Shown one piece after another: positions 13,132 through 22,720 of a stretch of 64,000 nucleotides of DNA. Position 1 is the stretch's first letter; each line of letters starts with the position of its first letter. The notes below the pieces were generated by a model, which was given only the letters and a program-made list of their open reading frames with translations, had not been told where the DNA came from and ran no database searches. This DNA comes from Pseudomonadota bacterium (GTDB taxonomy: Bacteria > Pseudomonadota > Gammaproteobacteria > Steroidobacterales > Steroidobacteraceae), in assembly GCA_018240525.1 (NCBI GenBank), contig JAFEFN010000013.1, forward strand, positions 1,054,001 to 1,118,000, given 5' to 3'. Made by a program: the position numbers and the translations under genes.

Positions 13132-13791
13132 TCAGCGCCGCAGCACCAGCACGCAGCGCGCGGCCTCGAGGCCGGGCACGGCGATCTCGCGCGAGCGCTC
13201 GAGCCGCCAGGGCGGGGGCAGGGCGGCAATCTCCTCCGCCGGCAGCCGGCCCTTCATCGCCAGCACGCGCGTGTCCGGTCCGCACAGCGGGGCGACCCAT
13301 TGCACCAGCCGCGGCAGCGGTGCGAACGCGCGGGTCACCACCGTGTCGAAGGGCGTGGCCGGCTTCATCTGCTCGCTGCGCGCGTGCAGCGCCTCGACGT
13401 TGGTCAGCCCCATGCGCCGGGCGGTATTGGCGACGAAGCGCACCTTCTTCTCGCTCGAGTCGATCAGGGTAAAGTGCCGCTGCGGGTTCACCACCGCCAG
13501 CGGCAGCCCCGGGAAGCCGGCGCCGGTGCCGACGTCGGCGATGCGCTGCCCGTGCAGGTCGGGATGGATGCTCAGGCTGTCGAGCAGGTGGTGCGTGAGC
13601 ATCGCCTCCGGCGCGGTGATGGCGGTGAGGTTGAAGCGCTGGTTCCAGTGCGCCAGCTCCTCCAGCAGCAGCAGCAGGCGGGCGGCCCCGTCCTCCTCCA
13701 GGGGCACCCCGAGCGTGGCGGCATCGCGGATCAGGCGGGCGGTCGGGTTCAGCGCAACGCTCCTTGCCCGCGGGGGCGGGCAATAAATCAT
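13132..13791 (-). CDS. rsmG: 16S rRNA (guanine-N7) methyltransferase RsmG
   Basis: 219 residues from the ATG at 13791. The GidB fold shows HWNQRFNLTAIT, the SAM-binding loop IADVGTGAGFPGLPLAV, TLIDSSEKKVRFV and the TRAFAPL segment. RsmG methylates G527 of 16S rRNA. The start is uncertain: the ATG lies only 12 bases from the divergent response-regulator start, while an AAGGAG box before an in-frame CTG (about 13755) would give a protein nearer the usual 206 residues. Confidence 0.93.
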   Translation of the reverse strand: MIYCPPPRARSVALNPTARLIRDAATLGVPLEEDGAARLLLLLEELAHWNQRFNLTAITAPEAMLTHHLLDSLSIHPDLHGQRIADVGTGAGFPGLPLAVVNPQRHFTLIDSSEKKVRFVANTARRMGLTNVEALHARSEQMKPATPFDTVVTRAFAPLPRLVQWVAPLCGPDTRVLAMKGRLPAEEIAALPPPWRLERSREIAVPGLEAARCVLVLRR

Positions 13792-13803
13792 ACTTTGCAC
13801 ACC

Positions 13804-14463
13804 GTGAGACTGCTGCTGGTAGAAGACGATGCGATGATCGGCGAGGCCATCCGCGCGGGCCTGAAGCGCGAGGGCTTCACCGTCGACTGGGTGCACGATG
13901 CGCGCGCCGCGCAGGCCGTGCTGCGCAGCGAGCCGTTCGAGCTGCTGCTGCTGGACCTGGGGCTGCCCGGCGGCGACGGCCTGAGCCTGCTGCGCGCCGA
14001 GCGCGAGCGCGGCGCCACGCTGCCGGTGCTCATCATCACCGCCCGCGACGCGGTTTCCGACCGCGTGCAGGGCCTGGATGCCGGCGCCGACGACTACCTC
14101 ATCAAGCCCTTCGAGCTCACCGAGCTGGCCGCCCGCATCCGCGCCCTGCTGCGCCGCCGCTCCGGCCGGCCGGCACCGAGCATCGAGCACCTGGGCGTCA
14201 CCCTGGATCCGGCCGCGCACCGCGTCAGCCGCGCGGGCAGCGACATCGCCCTGTCGCCGCGGGAGTTCACGCTGCTGCAGCTGCTGCTGGAGCGCCCGGG
14301 GACGATCCTGTCACGCGCGCAGCTGGAGGAGCGCCTGTACGGCTGGGGCGAGGAGGTGGAGAGCAACGCCGTCGAGGTGCACATCCACGGCCTGCGCAAG
14401 AAGCTCGGCGCGGACTTCATCCTGAACGTGCGCGGCGTCGGCTACCGCGTGAGGCCGGGATGA
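13804..14463 (+). CDS. OmpR-family response regulator (QseB/TctD-like)
   Basis: 219 residues from the GTG at 13804 (VRLLLVEDDAMIGEA). The receiver has the acidic pair Asp8-Asp9, phospho-acceptor Asp51 in LLLLDLGLPGGDG and the Lys of DDYLIKPFEL. The C-terminal winged helix reads LSPREFTLLQLLLERPG...VEVHIHGLRKKLGADFILNVRGVGYRV. The stop overlaps the kinase start (ATGA). The upstream open frame is a shadow. Confidence 0.94.
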   Translation: MRLLLVEDDAMIGEAIRAGLKREGFTVDWVHDARAAQAVLRSEPFELLLLDLGLPGGDGLSLLRAERERGATLPVLIITARDAVSDRVQGLDAGADDYLIKPFELTELAARIRALLRRRSGRPAPSIEHLGVTLDPAAHRVSRAGSDIALSPREFTLLQLLLERPGTILSRAQLEERLYGWGEEVESNAVEVHIHGLRKKLGADFILNVRGVGYRVRPG

Positions 14464-15779
14464 GCTCGCTGCGCGCGCGCCTGCTGGCCTGGCTGCTCGC
14501 CGGCGTGGTGGTGGTCGGCGGGGTCGGCGGTCTCATCGTCTACCGCAACGCGCTGGCCGAGGCGGGCGACTTCTTCGACTACCACCTGCGCCAGACGGCG
14601 CTGATCCTGCGCGACGAGCCGGTCGAGTACCAGCTCGTGCCGCGCTTCCCGCCCCAGGACGCCGCCTACGACTTCGTCGTCCAGGTCTGGTCGCTCGACG
14701 GGGTGCGCGTCTACCTCTCGCGCCCGCACACGCTGCTGCCGCAGGTCACGACCCTCGGCTTCTCCACCGTCGACACGCGCGAGGGCCGCTGGCGGGTGTT
14801 CGGCGTGCAGGCGGAGACGCGCGTGATCCAGGTCGCCCAGCCGATGAGCGTGCGCGAGGGCCGCGCCGCCGCGCTCGCCCTGGACACGCTGCGGCCCTTC
14901 GCGCTGCTGCTGCCGGTGCTGGCGCTCTTCATCTGGTTCACGGTCGGCCACGCGCTCACCCCGCTCGAGCGGCTGACCGCGCTGGTGAAGGCGCGCCGCG
15001 TCGATGCCCTGGACGCGCTGCCGGATGCACGCCTGCCCACCGAGGTGCAGCCGCTGGTCACCGCCCTGAACGACCTGCTCGGCCGGCTGCGCGCCGCCCT
15101 CGAGCGCGAGCGCGCCTTCATGGCCGATGCGGCCCACGAGCTGCGCACGCCGCTCACCGCGCTGCACCTGCAGATGGAGATGCTCGGCCACGCGCGCGGC
15201 GAGGCCGAGCGCCAGGCGGCCATGGCGACGCTCTCCGCGGGGGTGCAGCGCGCCATCCGCCTGGTGGAGCAGATGCTGTCGATGGCGCGCGCCGAGCCGC
15301 GCGCCACCCCGACGCCCCGGCTGCCGGTGCGCCTGGACGCGCTGGCGCGCGAGGCGGTGACCGACCTGGTTGCGCTGGCGGATGCGCGCCAGATCGACCT
15401 GGGCGTGACCAGCGAGGCGCCGGTGACGGTGAGCGCCGATGCCGACGCGCTGCGCACCCTGCTGCGCAACCTCATCGACAACGCGGTGCACTACACCCCG
15501 CCCGGCGGGCGCGTCGACGTGGCGGTGGAGCCGGCGCAGCCGGGCCGCGGCGCGTGCCTGTCGGTGACCGACAGCGGGCCGGGCATCCCGGCGGCCGAGC
15601 GCGCGCGGGTCTTCGACCGCTTCTACCGGCGCGCCGGCAACGCCAGCCCCGGCAGCGGCCTCGGGCTCGCCATCGTCAAGACCATCGCCGATGCGCACCA
15701 GGCGCGCGTCGCGCTGGAGGACAACCCGCAGGGGCCTGGCCTGCGCGTCTCGGTCACATTTCCCGAAGGGGGCGCCTGA
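14460..15779 (+). CDS. Two-component sensor histidine kinase
   Basis: 439 residues. Membrane helices at about 7-27 and 145-163 flank a roughly 115-residue periplasmic domain. A short HAMP-like linker follows, then the H-box with His226 (DAAHELRTPLTAL), N-box (LIDNAVHYTPPGG), G1 (VTDSGPGIP), F-box (RVFDRFYRR) and G2 (GSGLGLAIVKT). All catalytic boxes are intact. It belongs to the QseC/TctE type, which often sense small organic acids or metals; the signal is not visible here. Coupled on both sides. Confidence 0.94.
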   Translation: MSSLRARLLAWLLAGVVVVGGVGGLIVYRNALAEAGDFFDYHLRQTALILRDEPVEYQLVPRFPPQDAAYDFVVQVWSLDGVRVYLSRPHTLLPQVTTLGFSTVDTREGRWRVFGVQAETRVIQVAQPMSVREGRAAALALDTLRPFALLLPVLALFIWFTVGHALTPLERLTALVKARRVDALDALPDARLPTEVQPLVTALNDLLGRLRAALERERAFMADAAHELRTPLTALHLQMEMLGHARGEAERQAAMATLSAGVQRAIRLVEQMLSMARAEPRATPTPRLPVRLDALAREAVTDLVALADARQIDLGVTSEAPVTVSADADALRTLLRNLIDNAVHYTPPGGRVDVAVEPAQPGRGACLSVTDSGPGIPAAERARVFDRFYRRAGNASPGSGLGLAIVKTIADAHQARVALEDNPQGPGLRVSVTFPEGGA

Positions 15780-16573
15780 TGCGAAACCCGAAGCGTGCTC
15801 TGCCGCTGGCCGCCGCCCTGCTGCTGGCGCTGCCGTGCGCCCGCGCCGCGGAGCCCGAGCCGTGGCAGTTCGCCCTCACCCCCTACCTGTGGCTGCCCAG
15901 CGTCGATGCCCAGCTCGGCTTCCCGGCCGACTCGGGCGGGTCGGACGTGGAGATGTCGGACCTGCTCAAGCACCTGAGCGGGGCATTGTTCCTGAACGCC
16001 GAGGCCCGCAAGGGCCGGTGGGGGCTGTCGGCGGACCTCGTGTACTGCGACTTCAACAAGGAGGGCAGCAGCGTCACCCACATCCAGGTGCCCGGGGGCG
16101 GCAGCGAGGTGCCGGTCAACACCGGGACCACGACCTCCCTCACCGGCTACCAGTTCTCCCTCGCCGGCCTGTATCGCCTGGAGCCCAGCGGGCCGGCGAG
16201 CGTCGACCTCCTGGCCGGCGCCCGCTACACCCACATCGGCGCCACCCTCGACTGGAGCTTCCTCGCCCCGCTCCCGGGCGCGCCGGCGCGCACCGGCACG
16301 GCCGAGACGGGCGCGGACCTGTGGAACGGGGTCGTGGGGGCGCGCGCCCGCCTCGCCCTGGGCGCCACCGGCTGGTACGTGCCGCTGTACCTGGATGCCG
16401 GCGCCGGCTCCTCGCGCTTCACCTGGCAGGCACTGGCCGGGGCGGGCTACCCGTTCAGCTGGGGCGACGTGCTCCTGGTGTACCGCTACCTGTCCTTCGA
16501 GCAGGGCGGCAACCCGGACGTGCAGCGCTTCTCGCTCGCCGGGTTCGCGCTCGGGGCGACGTTCCGCTTCTAG
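15779..16573 (+). CDS. Outer-membrane beta-barrel protein of unknown function
   Basis: 264 residues with a cleavable signal peptide (MRNPKRALPLAAALLLALPCARA-AEPEP). The mature part alternates hydrophobic and polar residues in many short strands (WQFALTPYLWLPSVDAQLGF; SVDLLAGARYTHIGATLDW; FALGATFRF) and ends in Phe, the barrel-insertion signal. It starts inside the kinase stop (TGATG), so it is translationally coupled to the two-component genes. The stop codon CTAG is shared with the convergent peptidase gene. Possibly the output or sensor partner of the system. Confidence 0.78.
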   Translation: MRNPKRALPLAAALLLALPCARAAEPEPWQFALTPYLWLPSVDAQLGFPADSGGSDVEMSDLLKHLSGALFLNAEARKGRWGLSADLVYCDFNKEGSSVTHIQVPGGGSEVPVNTGTTTSLTGYQFSLAGLYRLEPSGPASVDLLAGARYTHIGATLDWSFLAPLPGAPARTGTAETGADLWNGVVGARARLALGATGWYVPLYLDAGAGSSRFTWQALAGAGYPFSWGDVLLVYRYLSFEQGGNPDVQRFSLAGFALGATFRF

Positions 16574-18549
16574 CGCGCCATCTTCTGCAGGAACATCGCC
16601 GCGGTCTCCAGGTACGCATCGCGGTTGGCCTTGCGGGCAAAGCCGTGGCCCTCATCCCGGGCGAGCAGGTACCACACCTCGTTGCCGCCGGTGCGCACGC
16701 GCCACACCAGCTGGTCGGACTCGGACACCGGCACCTTCGGATCGTTCTTGCCGGCCGCCACCAGCAGCGGCTTGCGGATGCGGGCGGCGTTGTCGAGCGG
16801 GGAGATGCGCTCCAGGAAGGCGCGCATGTGCGTGTCGCGCTCGTCGCCGTACTCGGCGCGGCGCAGGTTGCGGCGGTAGCCGGCGGTGTTGGAGAGGAAG
16901 TTGACGAAGTTGCTGATGCCGGCGAGGTCGATGCCGCCGCGCAGGCGCTCGCCGTAGGCGACCATCGCGGCGAGGGCCATGTAGCCGCCGTAGGAGGCCC
17001 CCATCACCACGACCTTGTCGCGGTCGAACTGCGGCTGCACCCCGATCCACACCAGCAGCGAGCCGATGTCGCGCACCGCATCCTCGCGCAGCGGGCCGTT
17101 GTCGAGCGCGAGGAAGCTCTTGCCGTAGCCGGAGGAGCCGCGCACGTTGGGCAGCACCACCGCGTAGCCGAGCTCGTTCACCAGGAACTGCACGAACGGG
17201 TCCCAGCCCGGGCGGGCCTGGCCCTCAGGACCCCCGTGGATGTCGATGAGCACCGGCGCCGGGCCGCCCTTGCGCGGCCGGTAGACCCAGGCGGACAGCG
17301 TTCGCTGCTTGCCGCCGGTGCGGTCCCAGGTCGGGAAGTGCACCAGCTCCGGGGCGAGCAGCGTCCCGGTGTCGAGCGGCCCGGGCTCGCTGTGGGTCCA
17401 GCGCTCGAGTCTCGCGTGCTCGATGTCGAGCACGTAGGCATCGCGCGGGGCGGTCGCGGTCTCGACCGACATCGCCAGGCGCGTGCCGCCCTTGTCGAAG
17501 CGCGGGTTGCCGAGCAGCCCCTCGGGCAGCCCCGGCAGCGCCACCTCGCTCCTGGCGACGGTGTCGAGCACCACCAGGCGGCTGCGGCCGTCCTCGTTGA
17601 AGATGCAGGCCACGTAGCGCCCATCGGCGCTCACGTCGAAGTCCTCGACCTCCCACGGGCTCGCCGGGCAGATGCGCTGGTCGTCGTGGGTGAGCGGGTC
17701 CTTCAGTTTCAGCTGCGCGACCTCGCCGTCCTCGTCGGTGAGCACGTAGACGCTGCGGCCGTTGGCGGCGAAGCGCGCCGTGCGGATGGTGCCGTGGTTC
17801 TTGCCCGCCTCGATCGGGCTGAGCGCCCCGGTGGTGGTGTCGGCGGCGAACAGCTCCCCGTCGCTGCCGGAGTTGTACTTCCACACCAGCAGCTTCGCGT
17901 CATCGAAGGACCAGTCGAGCGGGTACCAGGTGTCCTGGTGGCCGCCGACCAGCAGCTGCGGTGCGCCGCTGCCGGCGACGTCGGTGACGTAGACGTCGTA
18001 GCTCAGGGTGTCGCGGTCGTTGCCGTAGAAGGCGAGCCGCCTGCCATCGTGCGCCCACACGGCGCTGCCGTGGATGAAGGCGCCCTCGGTCAGCGCCCGG
18101 CTGGTGCCGCCCGGCGCGCCGTAGAACAGCTGGTAGTTCTCATCCCCGCCCTGGTCCTTGGAGAACACGAAGCCCGTGCCCTGCTTGGCGGCGCGCGCCC
18201 ACGCGACCGGGTCGGGGAAGAAGGTGCGCTGCAAGCGCGCCCCGCCGGGGCCGTCCACCTGGTGCACCTGCTCGGTGTCGCCGAAGCGCGTCTTGATGAG
18301 GAGAGCGCCGCCGGCGGTCCAGTCCAGGAACGTCGCCGAGCGCGACTGCAGGTACTGCCCGAGGCGCTGCGCGAGCGCCGGGTCGGTGGGCGGGATGCCC
18401 TCGTAGACGAGCGCGCCGCTCTCGCGATGCGCGGTCGGCACCGGGTTCTGGGCGGAGGCGGTGCAGGGGACGGTGAGGCAGATGATGAGGGCAACAGCCG
18501 GGGCTGCGCAGGCCGGGACGGCACCGCGCCGGACGCTTCGGTGATTCAT
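16570..18549 (-). CDS. S9-family prolyl-oligopeptidase-like serine peptidase
   Basis: 659 residues with a signal peptide (MNHRSVRRGAVPACAAPAVALIICLTVPCTASA). A beta-propeller (about 40-400) precedes the alpha/beta-hydrolase domain. The nucleophile is in VVMGASYGGYMALA, the acid in AAGKNDPKVPVSES and the His in DEGHGFARKANRD. S9 enzymes of this layout cleave oligopeptides, often after Pro or Ala. Probably periplasmic, it would feed the peptide transporters encoded 10-15 kb away. Confidence 0.92.
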   Translation of the reverse strand: MNHRSVRRGAVPACAAPAVALIICLTVPCTASAQNPVPTAHRESGALVYEGIPPTDPALAQRLGQYLQSRSATFLDWTAGGALLIKTRFGDTEQVHQVDGPGGARLQRTFFPDPVAWARAAKQGTGFVFSKDQGGDENYQLFYGAPGGTSRALTEGAFIHGSAVWAHDGRRLAFYGNDRDTLSYDVYVTDVAGSGAPQLLVGGHQDTWYPLDWSFDDAKLLVWKYNSGSDGELFAADTTTGALSPIEAGKNHGTIRTARFAANGRSVYVLTDEDGEVAQLKLKDPLTHDDQRICPASPWEVEDFDVSADGRYVACIFNEDGRSRLVVLDTVARSEVALPGLPEGLLGNPRFDKGGTRLAMSVETATAPRDAYVLDIEHARLERWTHSEPGPLDTGTLLAPELVHFPTWDRTGGKQRTLSAWVYRPRKGGPAPVLIDIHGGPEGQARPGWDPFVQFLVNELGYAVVLPNVRGSSGYGKSFLALDNGPLREDAVRDIGSLLVWIGVQPQFDRDKVVVMGASYGGYMALAAMVAYGERLRGGIDLAGISNFVNFLSNTAGYRRNLRRAEYGDERDTHMRAFLERISPLDNAARIRKPLLVAAGKNDPKVPVSESDQLVWRVRTGGNEVWYLLARDEGHGFARKANRDAYLETAAMFLQKMAR

Positions 18550-18575
18550 GTGACTAAGCTAGCGTACGGGTTACG

Positions 18576-19580
18576 ATGTGTACATCCACCGCCCCGGCGA
18601 TGCACACGGATCTTGCGATGTCCGTTACCGCAGTCACAGCACGCATCCTGCACCACCCGCACGGCATCACCGCGGTGGACACCGAGTACCTGCACCCCGG
18701 TCACGCCGCCGCGCACATCATCCTGGATGACGGCCGCGCCGCCTTCGTCGACGTCGGCACCAACCACTCCGTGCCCTACCTGCTCGCGGCGCTGCAAGCG
18801 CTGTCCATCCCGCGCAGCGCGGTCGACTACCTGCTGCTCACGCACGTGCACCTGGATCATGCCGGCGGCGCGGGCGCGCTGCTGCAGGCGCTGCCCAATG
18901 CCCGCGCCTTCATCCACCCGCGCGGCGCGGCCCACCTGATCGACCCGGGCAAGCTCATCGCCGGCTCCAAGGTGGTGTACGGCGAAGCGCGCTACGCGCG
19001 CCTCTACGGGGAGCTGGTGCCGCTGCCGGCCGCGCGCGTGCACGAGGTCGCCGACGGCGAAAAGGTCACCCTGGGGCAGCGCACCCTGGAGCTGATCCAC
19101 ACCCCGGGGCATGCGCTGCACCACTACGCGGTGGTCGACGCCGCGCACGCCAGCATCTTCCCCGGGGACACCTTCGGGGTGTCCTACCGTGCGCTAGACA
19201 CCGCCCGGGGCGCCTTCGTGACGCCGGCAACGACGCCGACGCAGTTCGACCCCAAGCAGCTCATCGACTCCGTCGAGCGCATGCTCCGCTACCGCCCCGA
19301 GTCGATGTACCTGATGCACTACAGCCGCGTGACCGACGTGCCGCGCCTGGGCGAGTCGATGAAGAGCCAGGTCGCGGCGCTGGCGGACATCGCGCGCGCC
19401 CACGCGCAGGATGCCGATCCTGCGCCCGGCATCCGGGCCGACATGCTGAGGCTGTGGACCGAGCTGGCCCGCGCGCACGGCGTGCGGGACGCCGAGGCGC
19501 AGGTCCTCGACGTCCTCGGCGGGGACCTGGACCTCAACACCCAGGGACTGCTGGCGTGGCTGCAGCGACAGCGGCCGTGA
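18576..19580 (+). CDS. Metallo-beta-lactamase-fold hydrolase
   Basis: 334 residues; an in-frame ATG at 18618 (MSVTAVTARI) may be the real start. The metal site is LLTHVHLDHAGG (HxHxDH), with the later ligands in HTPGHALHHYAVVD and FPGDTFGVSYR. The ~100-residue C-terminal helical extension is unlike glyoxalase II. The stop overlaps the start of the next gene (TGATG), so it is coupled to the acryloyl-CoA reductase-like gene. Substrate unknown; a thioester hydrolase role would suit the context. Confidence 0.88.
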   Translation: MCTSTAPAMHTDLAMSVTAVTARILHHPHGITAVDTEYLHPGHAAAHIILDDGRAAFVDVGTNHSVPYLLAALQALSIPRSAVDYLLLTHVHLDHAGGAGALLQALPNARAFIHPRGAAHLIDPGKLIAGSKVVYGEARYARLYGELVPLPAARVHEVADGEKVTLGQRTLELIHTPGHALHHYAVVDAAHASIFPGDTFGVSYRALDTARGAFVTPATTPTQFDPKQLIDSVERMLRYRPESMYLMHYSRVTDVPRLGESMKSQVAALADIARAHAQDADPAPGIRADMLRLWTELARAHGVRDAEAQVLDVLGGDLDLNTQGLLAWLQRQRP

Positions 19581-20572
19581 TGCAGCAGCCGTTCCGGGCG
19601 TTCCGCATCCACCTGGCGGAGGGCCGCATCGCCGCGCGCTTCGAGCAGATCACCCTCGCCGACCTGGCCGCGGGGGATGTAGTGGTGCGCGTCACGCACT
19701 CGGGCATCAACTACAAGGACGCCCTGGCCGCCACCGGCGCCGGCCGCATATTGCGCCGCTACCCGCTGGTGGGCGGCATCGACCTCGCCGGCATCGTCGA
19801 GTCCTCGGACGATCCGCGCTACGCCCAAGGGGATGCGGTGCTGGTCACCGGCTGCGCCCTGTCCGAGACCCACGACGGCGGCTACGCCGAGTACGCGCGC
19901 GTACAGGGCGACTGGGTGATCCCGCTGCCCGCGGGGCTCACGGCCTTCGATGCCATGGCGATCGGCACCGCCGGCTTCACGGCCGCCCTCGCCATCGACC
20001 GCATGGAGCAGAACGGGCAGGCCCCCAGCGGCGGCCCCATCCTCGTCACCGGCGCCTCCGGCGGCGTCGGCAGCCTCGCCATCGACATGCTCGCCGCGCG
20101 CGGCTACCGCGTCATCGCCCTCAGCGGCAAGCCCGGCGCGGTGCAGTACCTGCAGAGCCTGGGAGCGCAGGAGGTGCTGGCGCGCAAGGACCTGGATCTT
20201 GGCAGTCGCCCGCTGGAGACCGCACGCTTCGGCGGCGCGATCGACAACCTCGGCGGCGAGGTGCTCACCTGGCTCACGCGCACCGTGGACTTCTGGGGGA
20301 ACATCGCCAGCATCGGGCTCGCCTCGGGCGCGGACCTGAAGACCACGGTCATGCCCTTCATCCTGCGCGGCGTGTCCCTGCTCGGCATCAACTCCTCGGC
20401 GACCCCGCGCGAGCGGCGTCTCAAGGTGTGGCAGCGCATCGCCACGGATCTTAGGCCGCCTCACCTGGCGCGTATCGCCGCGCGCACCATCGAGTTCGCC
20501 GAGCTGCCGGCCGCCTTCCCGGCCTACCTCGATGGCACGGTCACCGGGCGCACGGTGGTGCGCATAGGCTGA
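19580..20572 (+). CDS. acuI: Acryloyl-CoA reductase / YhdH-type quinone oxidoreductase
   Basis: 330 residues of the zinc-free medium-chain dehydrogenase type. N-terminal GroES-like domain (VVVRVTHSGINYKDALAATG; PLVGGIDLAGIV), then a Rossmann fold (ILVTGASGGVGSLAIDMLAARGYRVIALSGK) and the GSxG-free, YhdH-like INSSATPRERR segment. AcuI/YhdH reduce acryloyl-CoA to propionyl-CoA with NADPH. Lying directly before the methylcitrate genes, it would supply propionyl-CoA to them. The symbol is by family, not by experiment. Confidence 0.85.
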   Translation: MQQPFRAFRIHLAEGRIAARFEQITLADLAAGDVVVRVTHSGINYKDALAATGAGRILRRYPLVGGIDLAGIVESSDDPRYAQGDAVLVTGCALSETHDGGYAEYARVQGDWVIPLPAGLTAFDAMAIGTAGFTAALAIDRMEQNGQAPSGGPILVTGASGGVGSLAIDMLAARGYRVIALSGKPGAVQYLQSLGAQEVLARKDLDLGSRPLETARFGGAIDNLGGEVLTWLTRTVDFWGNIASIGLASGADLKTTVMPFILRGVSLLGINSSATPRERRLKVWQRIATDLRPPHLARIAARTIEFAELPAAFPAYLDGTVTGRTVVRIG

Positions 20573-20583
20573 ACGGACTAACA

Positions 20584-20607
20584 CAATCCTACTCGCCGGT
20601 AGGATTG
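20584..20607. terminator. Stem-loop between acuI and prpB
   Basis: Perfect 9-base arms CAATCCTAC and GTAGGATTG around TCGCCG. No T-run follows, so it may be a weak terminator for the upstream pair or an operator for prpB; the sequence does not decide. Confidence 0.4.
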
Positions 20608-20643
20608 GGGTGCCGGGCCGTGCAGGGCCCGTCCGCCGCGGTG

Positions 20644-20649
20644 TAGAAT
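20644..20649 (+). promoter_or_regulatory. Possible -10 box for prpBCD
   Basis: TAGAAT, 25 bases before the prpB start, five of six matching the sigma-70 -10 consensus. The -35 region is GC-rich and unconvincing. Confidence 0.3.
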
Positions 20650-20674
20650 GCGGCTTCCCTTGCGAGGTCGCTCT

Positions 20675-21556
20675 ATGTCGGACACGTCAGTCTCTGCCGG
20701 CGCGCGCCTGCGGGCCGCGGTGGATGCGGAACGCCCGCTGCAGGTCGTCGGCACCACCAACGCCTATTCTGCCCTGCTGGCGCAGCGCGCCGGCTTCCGT
20801 GCCGTGTACCTCTCCGGCGCGGGCGTCGCCAATGCCTCCTTCGGCCTGCCCGACCTGGGGATGACCTCGCTCAACGATGTCTGCGAGGACGTGCGCCGCA
20901 TCACCGCGGCCTGCCCGCTGCCGCTCCTGGTCGATGCCGACACCGGCTGGGGCGGGGCGTTCAACATCGCCAAGACCACGCGCGACCTCATCCGCGCCGG
21001 CGCCGGCGGTATGCACCTCGAGGACCAGGTCTCGGCCAAGCGCTGCGGCCACCGGCCGGGCAAGGCCCTGGTGCCCGTCGGGGAGATGGTCGACCGCATC
21101 AAGGCCGCCGTGGACGGGCGCAGCGATGCCGGCTTCGTCATCATGGCGCGCACCGATGCACACGCCGTGGAGGGCCAGGCCGCGGCCGTCGAGCGCGCGC
21201 AGGCCTACGTCGAGGCCGGCGCCGACATGATCTTCGCCGAGGCGCTGAAGACCCTGGAGGAGTACCGCGAGTTCGTCACCCGGGTGCAGGTGCCGGTGCT
21301 CGCCAACATCACCGAGTTCGGGCAGACCCCGCTGTTCACGGTCCAGGAGCTCGGCCAGGCGGGCGTGCGCCTGGTGCTGTATCCCTTGTCCGCGTTCCGC
21401 GCGGCCGCCAGGGCGAGCGAGCGGGTGTACGCGACGCTGCGGGCCCAGGGCACGCAGAAATCCGTCATCGACGCCATGCAGACGCGCGCCGAGCTCTACG
21501 ACGTGCTCGGCTACCACGACTACGAGAGGAAGCTCGACGAGCTTTTCGGGAAGTAA
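20675..21556 (+). CDS. prpB: Methylisocitrate lyase
   Basis: 293 residues from the ATG at 20675 (MSDTSVSAG), preceded by GAGG. It cleaves 2-methylisocitrate to pyruvate and succinate. The catalytic loop is KRCGHRPGK with Cys124; the Mg-binding acids are in [11 protein letters not shown] (Asp87, Asp89), and the [16 protein letters not shown] and [11 protein letters not shown] segments are characteristic of PrpB rather than isocitrate lyase. First of a three-gene operon. Confidence 0.95.
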   Translation: MSDTSVSAGARLRAAVDAERPLQVVGTTNAYSALLAQRAGFRAVYLSGAGVANASFGLPDLGMTSLNDVCEDVRRITAACPLPLLVDADTGWGGAFNIAKTTRDLIRAGAGGMHLEDQVSAKRCGHRPGKALVPVGEMVDRIKAAVDGRSDAGFVIMARTDAHAVEGQAAAVERAQAYVEAGADMIFAEALKTLEEYREFVTRVQVPVLANITEFGQTPLFTVQELGQAGVRLVLYPLSAFRAAARASERVYATLRAQGTQKSVIDAMQTRAELYDVLGYHDYERKLDELFGK

Positions 21557-21559
21557 GCC

Positions 21560-22711
21560 ATGAATGAACCCACCGCAGGCTTCAAGCCGAAGAAGTCGGT
21601 CGCCCTCTCCGGGGTCACCGCCGGCAACACCGCACTGTGCACCGTCGGCCGCACCGGCAACGACCTGCACTATCGCGGCTACGACATCCTCGAGATCGCC
21701 AACACCTGCGAGTTCGAGGAGATTGCCTACCTGCTCGTCTACGGCCGCTTCCCGAACCGCGCCGAGCTGTCCGGCTACAAGGCCAAGCTCAGGGCGCTGC
21801 GCGGCATCCCGGGACCTGTGCGCGCGGTGCTCGAGTCGCTCCCGGCCGCCACGCACCCGATGGACGTGCTGCGCACGGCCACCTCGGCCCTGGGCTGCGT
21901 GCTGCCGGAGAAGGACGACCATGCCGCCCCGGGGGCGCGCGACATCGCCGACCGGCTCGTCGCATCCCTCGGCTCCATGCTGGTGTACTGGTACCACTTC
22001 AGCCACAGCGGCCTGCGCATCCAGGTGGAGACCGAGGATGACTCGGTCGGCGGGCACTTCCTGCACCTGCTGCACCGCCGCGCGCCGCCGGCCTCCTGGG
22101 TGCGCGCCATGCACACCTCGCTCATCCTCTACGCCGAGCACGAGTTCAACGCCTCGACCTTCACCGCGCGCGTCATCGCCGGCACCGGCTCGGACATGTA
22201 CTCCTGCCTCACCGGCGGCATCGGCGCGCTGCGCGGCCCGAAGCACGGCGGCGCCAACGAGGTGGCCTTCGAGATCCAGAAGCGCTACGACACCCCGGCG
22301 GCGGCCGAGGCCGACATCCGCGCGCGCGTGGCGGCCAAGGAAGTGATCATCGGCTTCGGCCACCCGGTGTACACGGTCTCCGACCCGCGCAACGTCGTCA
22401 TCAAGGAAGTCGCGCGCGGCCTGTCGCAGGAGGCCGGCGACATGAACATGTTCAACATCGCCGACCGCATCGAGGCGGTGATGATGGAGGTGAAGAGGAT
22501 GTTCGCGAACCTCGACTGGTTCTCGGCCGTCTCCTACCACCTCATGGGGGTGCCGACGGCGATGTTCACCCCGCTGTTCGTGATCGCGCGCACCACCGGC
22601 TGGGCGGCGCACGTCATCGAGCAGCGCGCCGACGGCAAGATCATCCGCCCGGCGGCCAACTACGTCGGCCCCGAGAACCTGAAATTCGTCGCCCTAGACC
22701 AGAGAAAGTAA
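21560..22711 (+). CDS. prpC: 2-Methylcitrate synthase
   Basis: 383 residues. It condenses propionyl-CoA with oxaloacetate. The citrate-synthase signature [21 protein letters not shown] with its catalytic His, the first His in [14 protein letters not shown], and the [14 protein letters not shown] loop are intact. The short length and the N-terminus ([22 protein letters not shown]) match PrpC rather than GltA. It starts 3 bases after prpB. Confidence 0.95.
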   Translation: MNEPTAGFKPKKSVALSGVTAGNTALCTVGRTGNDLHYRGYDILEIANTCEFEEIAYLLVYGRFPNRAELSGYKAKLRALRGIPGPVRAVLESLPAATHPMDVLRTATSALGCVLPEKDDHAAPGARDIADRLVASLGSMLVYWYHFSHSGLRIQVETEDDSVGGHFLHLLHRRAPPASWVRAMHTSLILYAEHEFNASTFTARVIAGTGSDMYSCLTGGIGALRGPKHGGANEVAFEIQKRYDTPAAAEADIRARVAAKEVIIGFGHPVYTVSDPRNVVIKEVARGLSQEAGDMNMFNIADRIEAVMMEVKRMFANLDWFSAVSYHLMGVPTAMFTPLFVIARTTGWAAHVIEQRADGKIIRPAANYVGPENLKFVALDQRK

Positions 22712-22720
22712 CGCCCGACC

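Noticed and set aside
9400..14500. parS centromere site near parAB
   Set aside because: No match to the TGTTTCACGTGAAACA consensus was found by eye in this region; it may lie outside the window.
15691..18939. 1082-codon plus-strand frame
   Set aside because: Out of frame with the barrel gene and antisense to the S9 peptidase; low-complexity translation.
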